From the NCBI GenBank assembly GCA_022577435.1, contig JAKOON010000006.1, positions 6,324,501 to 6,388,500 of the forward strand: DNA of 64,000 nt, written 5' to 3'. Shown piece after piece: positions 48,103 to 60,296 of this stretch (the stretch's first letter is position 1; each line of letters begins with the position of its first letter). The translations under genes were made by a program, and so were the position numbers. The notes beneath the pieces are model-generated. The model was not told the DNA's origin and made no database searches. It saw only the letters and a list, made by a program, of their open reading frames with translations. This DNA is from Embiotoca jacksoni (Eukaryota; Chordata; Actinopteri; Embiotocidae).

Positions 48103-49816
48103 ACTACAGCTGCAGTGCTGGACAGGGGGGTGGTGATGAGAGGCTGGTGGTGGGGTTGAAACAGGCTTGGTAGACTCCTTGGGTTTGTTGTGCAAGAGCC
48201 ACATGCCAATGGCTTGCTTAACATCTCTGACTTACTCGTTCACACGGAAAAGCATGTACATATTGCCACACACAGTGCAGGGGCCATTTCTGGAAAACAA
48301 AATAATATATGTTACTAGTGCTGGGGATTGATCGTAAATTATTTCTTAAAATACAAACCACCATGTTCCCATGGCACCAGGTTTAAAAAAAAAAACTGCC
48401 AAGAACCAAAAGCTCTCATTTTTATCTGGTCAGATTTGAACTTTTCTTTTCTCTGAATACAACTTTTTTTTATTCAATAATAAAACTAACATGTCTGATA
48501 GGGTTTAGATAGTTTATTGTTTATAACTTGGAAAACTGGATATGGGGGTGGGGGGGTTGTGAAAATAATGCGGAATTGATACTATTCTTTTCAGACAAAG
48601 CTTGGTTTGGTAAAAAAATATTTGTCAAAGTAAGGTATAAAAGCTTATTTCAATTCTGATATAATATTGGCACAGATAGAGTAAAAACTTCAAGAAATGT
48701 ACTTGTTAATTTTCACTTGTCAACACTTATGATACCATCAGAAATGCAACACTTGAGCTGAATTATCAGTTTGCTTTGTCAAAGTTCTGCAATCAAAGTA
48801 GTTGAAATACCTAGAAAACACTCCGTTTTTCTTCCAAGATCTTTGTTGGCAAAACTACTTTACTTAACTGCTAGCTACAGTAATGACAATAATAACCCTA
48901 CTGTGGATAATCATGCAGACACACATGCTGGCACACACAAGCACATACCACCCCCCCCCCCCCCTCCCCATGCCCCAACACAAGCCACTTCCAGTAAATT
49001 AGTGGCAGTAAATGAGGCAGCTGACGCTTGTGTGCTCTGCAGCCTACAGCTCCCCAGTGGACACTTGACACGGCCTGGACAACCTGCACTGTGGCATGCC
49101 AGGGGGAGCGCAGGCAAACATCAAGAAAATATGTGACCGTGGTGCTGTGAAAACACTGGCACTTACTAGTACCCATTCATTCACATTCTTGTTATTGTCT
49201 GTGGTCGCTTACCCCAATTTATTAATCTGTAATTGCTATTATGAGGGAAAACACGACATTGTGTGAAGGTGAGATTTAGACCGTGTGTAAGTGACTTCAT
49301 GGGTCATTGAAAGGAACCCATGGTGTGGTGTTTATACAATAGGAAGGGTGCACACTGGTGAACTGAAATGTCTTGTTACTGCTGAGCAGAGAAGCCACAC
49401 AGACCTCCCATACTGATTCCATTATTCAAGGCCAGTCTTTTTAGAGTTGCGTGTTGAAGAAATGACTAAATATCGGGTTTTTAAACACCACTGTGGTGCA
49501 ATTTCAAGTAGGTAATCTTTGATAGGAATCCACACATGAACTGATGCTGTGCTGTTTAAAGATGGCACACAGTGTGATGCTATATTTGTATGTATCACAG
49601 CAGAATTAAAAGGCAAGGCTGGTTTTAGCTGAGAATTATTTTACTGGCAATTATCCTCAAGGAACAAAACCAGAAATGCATTTAATCTCTATAATGATCA
49701 GACCCAAGCCCATTCATTCTTAACCTGGTATTACCAGAGCCAGTCACTGCGTGAATAGATTGTTCAAGGACTTTCTTCATCTTATCATACATTTGGCAAA
49801 CTGAAGATTTATAGCA

Positions 49817-49868
<52 letters not shown>

Positions 49869-52422
49869 ACTGACCTGGAATAAACTACAGTATCCATGTT
49901 CATTGTAGTGAATACAGTCAATACAACAGTTCGGCTCACTCGTGTTTTTCGATTTTTGACAATAAAAGTTTGACAAATTATTTTGCTACACAGAAATAAG
50001 GTCAATAAAGTGCTGGTTTTGTACTTTTATTATGTGTTGACACTAGGAAAAATACATAAAAAGGCAAATCATATTTAATAAACTAAAACACACTCATTTT
50101 AATTGAATGAGGTGAAATGAAAACAAAAACCAATAGTGATCTCTTAACTGAAATTGCTTGTAAAAGTGTATTGTGAAAAAATACACTGGATCTGACCTGT
50201 TTGCCAACAGTGATAATGTATTTTCAACTGAGAACAAAGCAAAGCATGAAAGCAGTTTGTCGGTGTTGTCTTGAGAGAATCTCATACCGTTCACGGTGTT
50301 TTGCACTCAGGGGAATGCAGCGACTACACTGCTGTGGCTGAAAAAGCAGAGCTAATATTACTTGCTGTGCAACAGCTGAAACAGCAGCTGAATATAAATC
50401 TGTCTCTGATTTCACCTCACTGTTGTTGTTCTGTTTGTGCTGGTGATTTAGTGATAGAGGAGTGAGTGGGAGTCTTTGGCTTCAGCTTCTCCCTTGTATC
50501 TTTTTTAGGGTCATTATTCAGCAATAAATTGTAAAAAGATATTTATCCACAGAGGGAGTTCTACCAGCATTGTCTCTAAAACATGACTAAATTGTGTTTT
50601 TGCCCCCACAATATGCACATACTTAAATACATGTATACATATACACACACGCTTATAAACACATCTCACCAGACCCAGGTCTTGTGCTAGAGCTGTGTGG
50701 ATGTTATATAAAGCATGCGTGCAGACAGCTCACCTGCCGGCTTTGGAAAAATGTGAGAAAGGCAGATTGGGACCAAGACAACATTTATCCAGCGTTGATC
50801 TACCAACACGTTAGCAAAAACAAACTCATCTATGAGAGCAGCCTTTGTATTCATTCTCACCAGACCGTGGCATACCTGAGGTGCTTGTTCATAAAACATA
50901 AGACCCCTTGATATTTGAGAAGCAGAGGGCTTATCACATTTTTGCTTTTTCACAATTAATCAGGTTTCTCTCTTTTATTTGAACGTACTCCACAGTATGA
51001 TTGTGAAAGTAAAAGTGAATAATAATGAAAGTCGTGCTGTCATTTTAAAGTCTTTCCTGCTTATCACACTTGTACAATTAATAAAATAAGAAATCCCCCA
51101 GAGCTGCAAGTCTTTGAGTTGATTTGTAAAGGTTAGTGTTTAGTCAGAGTGGACAGAAATGAGGAAATAATAGAAATCCACAGCAAGATATTTGTAATGC
51201 CAGTAAAAAGTATTACCTCAGTGTCAAAATAATACCTCATGCAAGGTGTGTAGATAAGATTTTACTGTCAGGTCAATAATTATATTAGTGATGATGCCAA
51301 ATTGGTATAAATTACAATTTATGTGTTAGCGGAGAAGATTTGTGATTTTGTATATCTGTAAAGGAGCATGTTTCCCAAACATACACTAGGTGTGTTATAG
51401 AAATTATACACTATGAGTGAAGCAGATTTTATAGTTACTATAGTGTAGGACTTTTACATATAGATGAATGTCCGTTATATTTAAGCCCTTGTAAAATAAG
51501 TTCACACAAATGCTGATTAAACACATCATTATTAGTGCTAATTAAACCCATACCATTTTCACAGTATACAGAGTTTTCAAATCTGGTGTCTGGTGAGACA
51601 TTTCTTCGCTGGCCCGTTGAATACATAATGCCAGACATACGCACGGCCAAGCCAACTAACCCCCAGTTTAAAGGTAGTTATTGTGCAATTCTGGATATTG
51701 TTATGTTATGTAATGTTATGTAATTGTTAAAAAATTTCCCCTCGGGGATTAATAAAGTAACTACCTAACCTAACCTAATGCTTGTGGAAAGATATCCCAA
51801 AATAATTTGGAACATTTGGAAGCTAGGCCGTGAGCAGTTTAGCCCTCATTGATGAGGGAACGATACTTTCAGTGACTCAGAATAACATTTGGTTCCCGTG
51901 TGTCCTTTAGGATGGTGGTCTTCATTAGTTTGTTTATAACCGAAAAGTTTTCAAGTTTACAGACAAAGCCGTTGATAGCTTTTTAGAATGTAAACATGTT
52001 TGTTAACTGACTTCTGAGTTCTTTCTGGAAAGACCTTATTCATGCATATTCTCTGTGTGGTTGAGCAGCCACAGCCATTTTAATATGGGTATGTCATTTT
52101 AGGCATTTTAGGGTGAAGTGGAAAAGGTCAGAGTAGTCTCAGCAGGACACCGTTAAAGCGCTTTAATTATGCCCGAGAGGGAAAATACAAATTAATTGAA
52201 GTATCGGGAGGACAGGTTTATATTGGCATTTTTTTGCACACAGAATAAAAGGTGGACAAAGAGAGTGAAGTCTAAGAATTATCCTTCTCACCCGGTCTGA
52301 TCTCTTCTAGGGGAGTGTGGATTAAAACAGTTCAGGGTGTGGAGATCAGCCAGGGACCCCAAGGTCAAAAGTCAGTGGCCAGAAAGACCTTTGCATTCCA
52401 ACTGACTGCTGCCCTCCACACA

Positions 52423-52468
<46 letters not shown>

Positions 52469-55400
52469 CTTATAGACTGACATAGACCCCCGTGTTGATG
52501 CAGCAGTATTTTCAAAAAACCTGCAACAAACCCAAAAAAGGAAATATTAAGTGTGCAGAATGATGGGAGTCCCCTATGCTAAAAAAATATGTTGTCATTT
52601 TATCGGTAATGTCTTACCAGACTACTGGCATGAGAGCTGAATCAACATTGACTCAGAGGAGAGTGTGTTGACTCTAACTTGTAATGATGTGATATTTGTT
52701 CAGACGTCTCTGGTGAGTTCTTTATCTGTGGTGACCGTTTCTTAAAATGTGTGCACATCAGAAAAGTATGCACATGAAGTTTTAGCAGCCACATTCCTGA
52801 TGTCTATGAGTCTCTGGTGTTCCTTTGTTCGATTGTCATATTGGTGTAACCGTACACTGCATTTAGGGGTCAGTAGGTCAATATAGAAGTTTTCAACCTG
52901 TTAAATAAAGTACTGTGTTTTTAGAATAAATGTAAATAAAGTGCTGTTATGATGAACTGAATCAAGGCGGAACCACACTTTTTTATTCTGAAGCACCTTT
53001 TTGGTTTTGGTGTTGATGTAATGTGGCTTTTGGGCAACAGAAGGCTGTTAGCAAAAAGTAAAACTTTTACAGGTCAGTTGCGACTTTAAACATAAGAATT
53101 TATTCTCTGTTAGTGGAACACCAGCAACTTTGGGCCACCGTGTAAACTAACCGCTCTCTGGTTCACTTTGTTCACACACCGATGCTAGGGGCTAGCCCCT
53201 GAGCTAACATTTAACTGCTCGCTTTTGTTCGACGAGCTCAGTGTATATGATAAATGGAATATAAGCTCAGGAATAAGCGTACTGATTTAAAAATTATCCA
53301 GTGAATTTTATTTAATCTTGTGTAGATTCTGTCTCTTAAATCAGTATTTGTCCATAGAATAAGGGAGAAAACACAAAGGGATCAAATATGCCATCATCAT
53401 GACATCATAGAATGATGAATACTGTTCCTTGATAGTTTAATCTTCCACATTTCATGAAAGAAGCACCTTGTTGAATGTTTAAAGAGTGCTAGAAAAGGAG
53501 GGATTTTACTTTCTGAGAATGAATCACTGCATGGCATCAAACATCATGAAAATGCATCATAACAAAGCTCTCTGAGCTATAATCTTTTTTTTCTCTTCTC
53601 CTTCACAGAGCACCTCTGTTGTTCCCGAAAAAGAAAAAGCCGGTAAGTTCCTGCTGTCTTTCTTCATTCTTATGTGTTTAGTTTATGGCTGGCAAGGTGA
53701 GAATCTTGGCACTCGTGATAGCATTTAGTTTTTGCTTATGTTTTTTTGTCATGAGAGTTGGTGTGTGTGTGTGTGGGGGGGGGTGGCGTCTGGTCCTTGG
53801 CTGGTGTGTGAGAAGACAATTTCTGATTGATAACCTTTTGCAGTGCACACATCATGGGGCCACAGAAGACTGGGAGGAGATGGAGGGAGTGGTTGAGTGG
53901 AGGAGGACAGGCTCTGGTTCAATGAGACACTGGACGTGAATGTAGATAACAACCAAGACTCATCTACTAAAACATCAAGCCTGTCGCCTTTGTAAGATAA
54001 GAGCGAGACTGGATGTCAATTCTGGTGCCCAAAACTTTTGAACCTTTCTCTTATTTACATTTTGCCCTCATTTCACCTTCCTCTGTGTTAAAAGAAAGTT
54101 TCGTTAAAAAACATGTAATGCCTGACATACGTAAAACCATCCAAATGGATGTCCTTGGAGTTTTTCTCCCTTTGATTTGTGTCGTCCATTATCAGTCTCA
54201 CAGGTATCAATCCTCAAGACTTTCCCTGATGAACAGGCTTCTTTGTATTGACATCTTATGGCATTACTTTGCTGTGCTTGCCGTCATCCACTTTGTACAC
54301 ATTATTATTAATCGATCCAAAGAACAAACTAAATCTGTAGTGACTGCTCTGCCCATTCTGGCTCTAACCTCTCTGCCAGCAGTCTGCTGATAATGCACAG
54401 GGTCATCAGGAAACTATGGCTATACAGACCTACTTTAAGACAGACAGCAGGGGAGCGGTGTTCATTAAACACCCCCCTGTCGACAGTCTGCTGGTAAACA
54501 ATACCAGAGAGGTGGTTCAACGTGCGGACGACGCTTTCATATCGCCCCCCGCTGTCTCAAAGCCTGATGGGAGTCCTCACTCACGCTTGCTCTGTCTCTC
54601 TCTCTAATTACCGCAACTGTCTGAGAACCTTTCATGGGAAATGTGCAGAAGCTGTCAGCATGTTTGTCCCAGTGTGTGTGTATGTTATCTACATACATAC
54701 AATTTTGTTTTTTACAAGAAGGCTAAAGCTGCCAAAAATCCACAGAGTCAGCTTCAAAGGGGTCAGACATTCCTGGTCATTTTTCTTCATTTAAATCATT
54801 CGGACTCCCAGTAAGCGAGTTATGTAACCTCCATCTCTACGTCTGTGTGATGGAACCCAGGACTGGAGGGGGGATGGGGGTACGCTGGGAGTTGGCAGAG
54901 TTTTGGGGGAGCACAAAGCCCAGTGTTCATTGTGACACTTCAAAGCCCCTCCGTATCACCATCATTTAAGCCCCTGGGAATGACACATTTGTGACAGTGT
55001 TACATCACACACCAGGCCCTAAAGGCTCCTGCTGCACTGCCATGAAAGACAGCTCATTCATGGTTAATTTTACTATCTCTGTGGCAGTGGAAGCACACCA
55101 GTGGTCAACAAGAAGTTTCCACAGCCCGCGCTCTGTAATGGCACCGTTGATGACCTCCCTGCGGCGCTCGGTGTACCTTAGAAGTCAGTGTTACGGTTTT
55201 CTTTTATACAGAGACAATGTGCTGCTACAGGAGTTACAATTCCTGTGATGCCACTAACAGCCCCATCTTTGCACGGCCTGCAGAGCACCAGTGCACTGGA
55301 ATGACATGAGGAGACATAAATCATACCATCAGAAGATGATAAGGACAGTCATGCTACAAGTTTGCGTGACCATCGTTATCTTTGGTTGGATGGGGTTAAA

Positions 55401-58400
55401 GAGATTATGAATGTGACGGGATGAGAGATGTGATGTTTAAGTAATGTTGTTGAAATCAAAGAAACATTAAATTAGATGTAAAGAGCACAAAACAAATCAA
55501 TTTTCATTTTGTTTACTTATTCATTGCCACGATTTTCATGCAGGAGGCAGATTTACAGCATGTGGAGGAAATTTAAAGACAAGTCTCCAAATCGGTCTGT
55601 TTATCTTCAGAAGGCAGCTTGTTTAGTTCTTTGACCTCGCATCCTTTTATCCAGGAAGTTGACTGGTTTACTTTGTGTGAGTGAAAACACAACAAAAGAA
55701 GGATTAAGATGTGAGAGAAAAAAGGAGGAAAGGGGTTCATATTCATTTGAAATGATCTCGTTTTTGGTGGACAAATTATTGTGTTGATTTTGTATTCGAT
55801 GCTGGAAATGTCATCATGAACACCCTGTTTGTTCAGTTTGTAATACTTCAAATGCAAGAGGGGTTTTTATCAGTGGACCACAGTCTCAATCACCACTGTG
55901 TAGGGCTGGATACCAAAATTTTGATACTATTATGGCAACAACTAAATTACCATCAAGAAATGCCGTGTCATTTGGTACCCAAATGTTGATACCTAGGCTA
56001 CATCCACATCAACACATTTTCATTTTAAATACATTTTAAATACTGAACCAACACCGTACACAGGTTCAACTTTGGCATCAACTTTGGTATTTCTTACATT
56101 TAAACGCCTTATTTCGCTCTTAAACTTATTTTTGAGTTGTGAGAGCTGCAATAACTGTAGACTTCTCCGTGCGCAGCCAGCTCACTAGCATGTAGGCTAC
56201 TAATCCCATGGGAGGAGTTTAGTGAACATGGGCAAACATTGGAGCATTTAGCGATAGCTTCCATTGGACGCAAATAGAGGATATCAATAAATTGTAGCTA
56301 CAGACATCAATCTGGGTTGGTACTATAATGTGTAATGTCATTTTCTTTTTCCTCAAATGGATTTCATAGAATTGATATTAAAAAAGTACGTTTCACGAGC
56401 TGCTATTGAGGTCAATGTAAGAGCGCTGGTGCCCTTATGTTAGACCTTTATTAGATTCTTTGAGATTATTACTTTAACACACGAGCTCAACCTTCGTTGG
56501 TCCAGTTTTAGATCTGATTATGATCTGTTAAATGATCTTGGCAGCACCTGACACTGGTTGTGTGCAAATTTCATTAGCTGGCTGGTATCAGTGCGTCAAT
56601 GTTTGAACTTATGTATGCATTGTAAGAATATAGACTATTGAGTATCTAACTGTCTCTGTGTCCCTCTTTCTCACTCTCTCTTACCATTTGAGCTTGTCAA
56701 CACTACACTTCAGAGATTCCTGTTTCCAAGAACGGTCCGTCTGTTTTTGTCCTTGATTGTAGTTGAGTTTAGAGTCTCCATGCTGTGCCTCGCTCATTCT
56801 AAATATAAACCAGTGGAAATACACAACACAATGATGGGCCTCCGACCCACCGCAAAGTTAGAGACTGTCCTTTTACCTGGACTCCCAGCCTCCCTTGCCT
56901 CGGCTTCAGGTGGGTGAAAGGAAATCTGGGAAAACTGGATGTGATGTCGTATCCTCGGTGGGATCCTGTATGGGAGGAGCTCCCTGACATTCGAATGTTG
57001 GTGATTTCTGTGACTAACTCGTCTCGCTATTTCTGTCTGGCTCTTTCTTTTTTTGTCTCCTTTTCTCTTGTATCCTTTGTTTCCATGTTCGTCACTTTCT
57101 CTCCTACTTAGAACTCCAGTGAGGTTACTGGTAGTTAAAGCTGTTTTTAAATGCAGCTGTCTTTGAAAGACAAAACGAAATCTGACCCGAGCAGTGACCT
57201 CTGGGGATCCCACAATTAATCATACACTATTATACACTTTTAAAAATCCCCACTGATGGTGCATCCACTCTCTTAAAATAACGACACTAGAGTGTGCTGT
57301 CACAGTAAATAGTTTATGTTTTCACATTGAGAGTTTTCTGTTTCTGTCAGTTTCGTTATTAGTTTGCTTAGCTTAGACTGAATTGAAGGGAAACTTCGTT
57401 GGTAAAAATGATCTATCGACGTTTCATTTTATTTAATTTAAATTTTTTTTAAATCCTTACGCAAAATAAATGTTAGTGTATAAATTATCCTTTTGGCTGC
57501 TTCCTTTCACCTGATGTCTCCACCCGCTATTTCTAGCTATATATTCAGTATACGGATTTAAAGACTTGATCCTCTCATCTAACTCTGGTAAAAAAAAATG
57601 CAAGGAGGTTTATTTCTCACGATATTGAAGTCTTCCTTGAATAAAATCTCATACAAATATAGTATGCTGGAGTTGTCCCCTCTCCTCCCATTTGACACAC
57701 TCTCCCTTGCTTCCTGTGTGGAGAACGGTACTGTAACAAACTGGAGTTCATCCAGTTTCTATCTCAGAATACATCTACAGATGTCTTAACTGTTTCCCTT
57801 GAAAGTAAATATTTCTATTTCTGCTTTTCTTTTATTATCTGTTGACTCAAACACAGTTAGATGAGCTGTATGCCTGCTTCTTTGATGCTTCCTAACAGAG
57901 AAAGTAATGTCAAATCCAATGCCATGATAACAAAGCTTTAACAACACGAGTAAGGTCTCAATGTAACTTTTACTGCTTTGGGACAAGTACCCTAGCATCG
58001 ACTTAGTCTCTCTACCATGGTAAAATTTCATGATGGAAGCAAGGGTGGACGAACAACAAACGTTTGCTGCTTTTTGGGCTTAATTGACATACCAATCTTT
58101 TATACCGAACGCAAAAAACTCCCACACCGAAGAGAGAATTCTTTTCGGGTGAAGGTAGAGTGTCTCACCCTGAACTGTCATCTCCTCTGACATGAATTTG
58201 ATAGGCAGTAGTGACCGCAGACCACACACGGGGGCAGGTGGCAACCTGTGTTAAGCAGCAATACCGCCACCTTTTATATTGTTGTTATTTACATGATATG
58301 ATTTATTTTTTTACACATCACAGTTCATGTTAAAAGGGCTATATATTTACAAGCCTATATCATGCATGGATGTATTTGATGGTTTTGAACTTGAAAGCGT

Positions 58401-60225
58401 TTGGAAAAGGTTCGATGTTTATACATGTTGTTTTGTTGGGCTGTTGAGTCAGATAGCCTCTTGAATCATCCTGAATGACAATAATTGTCTTGCTCTTGAA
58501 ATATTTTTTCAAAGACTGTAAAAGTGTAATTTAGAAACAAAAGTATCACTAGTTTATTTGAGGCAAAGTTCAGAGAGCTCTCTCTTTGGGCATCCATCTC
58601 CTTAGCTGTGGTACTCTGAACAGGAAACCGCAGCATGAAGGGGAATTTACAACAGGAACTCAGCTCGCTGAACTCCCTGAGTTACAATAACAAAAGTCTC
58701 CCCTGTCCTAAAGAAAGAAGCCTGAAGAAGCATTGTGTCACGATTGTGAGTTTAGCTTTTAAACAGATTGCTGTCTGATGCATTATCCACTGCACATGAA
58801 AATTATGTGTTGCTTTTTATAGAAAATAGGCCATCATGCTTTTCCTTTGCATATGAAACCCTGGTGTGTAACTGTCACTGTATGGATGGAGAGAAACTAC
58901 ATGTTTATTTCATGGTAGAAGTTATAGGTAGAAGATTATATAACTGATTCTTCTTGCATGGATTTAACTTTTATTTCCAGCTGATATGTTTACAGTATTA
59001 TTTGTCTTTTTGCTATTGTTGTGAGCAGGATGTGCTATACATTTGAAAAAAAAAAAAATAATAATTTGATATTGGAGGTTTCTACCAAACCTCCAATCTC
59101 GTGCAATGACAATCAGACTTTATGTCCAAAATTCTCATTTTGGAGAATGGCAATATCTGCATATGGCAACAGCATGGTTTGATCGGGTAATGGCAAGTAA
59201 ATTATGGTAAAGATACGTCAACACCAAGTTAAGGTTAGGGAAAGGTTTTTGTCATGCTAAAGAAAAGAACATCCAGACGTCCACACTCACACTGTTTATT
59301 CTGCCTGGCTACGTTAAGGACAAACTACTTTCTGCAGTTGCACTAGACGTTGACTCTGGATAAATGGTCAGATGCCAAATTGTTTATGGACACAATACTT
59401 GGCAATATGAGGTTTCAAAGCTTTGTAATTGTTTTGCTCTGTTTTGCCACAAATACCTTTGTCTAAGAAGAAGAAGATGTTGGAAGGTAACTAAGTAAGA
59501 AATGAGTGGTTTTTTTCTGCAGGTCCCTCTCGATACTCTCATGTTTATACCTCTTTAAATCTATTGTTCATCTGAAATGCTGCAGCCAGAACTTTCATCC
59601 TTCACCAGGGGATTGTAAATCTCCCAGTGATGATGGTGTGAGATACCCGTGCTGTCTTCAGACTAATGAATCAGCCCTGGCTCAGCAGGCTCTGTCACTC
59701 CCTGGCTGGTTTATTCCCCTTGTTTGGTTGTCAGGGAGAAAGGTTGTCTGCAACATGAAGGAGACAGAGATACCAGTTGGCGGGAAATACTGAAGTATAT
59801 ATCAGATATTTTCTGTTACGATATCGTGCGGTTTCAGGTTGTTGTATATCTTGCTGGAAACGTCATTTTTAAACCTTGAATTATCTGGTGCAAATAGGCA
59901 CATGAGGTGGTGAGGTGTCAGATGGCGAGAGTGGAGTTGTAGGAAAGTAGGACAGGCAGCGTGAGGGAGTGTGTGTTTGATAGCAGAAGGAGACCTCAAG
60001 CTGGTGGTCACATCAAAGGGACTTGCACACAATTACAGTCACACTCGGGCACACCCATGTGTACATGCTTCAACTAACAGACACATTTTTGTCTGTGTTT
60101 GAGAAGCCCATTGTTTTTCAGACATTTTGATTGGAGACTCTCACATTCTGTTTATATACACTGTTTGAAGTCCTCCCAGTCCCCCCCCCCCCCCACCCTT
60201 CTCCCTCACTCTCTCTCTCTATCTC

Positions 60226-60296
<71 letters not shown>

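Larger units (their letters stand above)
39345..53608 (+). other. dlc1 intron, 14.3 kb
   Basis: No further coding exon was recognised. The intron holds a CpG-rich patch (about 42235-42545), a decayed dispersed repeat (42885-43082), inverted repeats at 43406-43454 and 53187-53200, a retroelement tail (51726-51778) and several microsatellites. It is a plausible place for conserved enhancers, which cannot be judged from one sequence. Confidence 0.75.

Noticed and set aside
54013..54390. 125-codon plus-strand frame with hydrophobic stretches
   Set aside because: No family resemblance and no flanking splice signals tie it to dlc1. Long hydrophobic runs are common in AT-rich intron.
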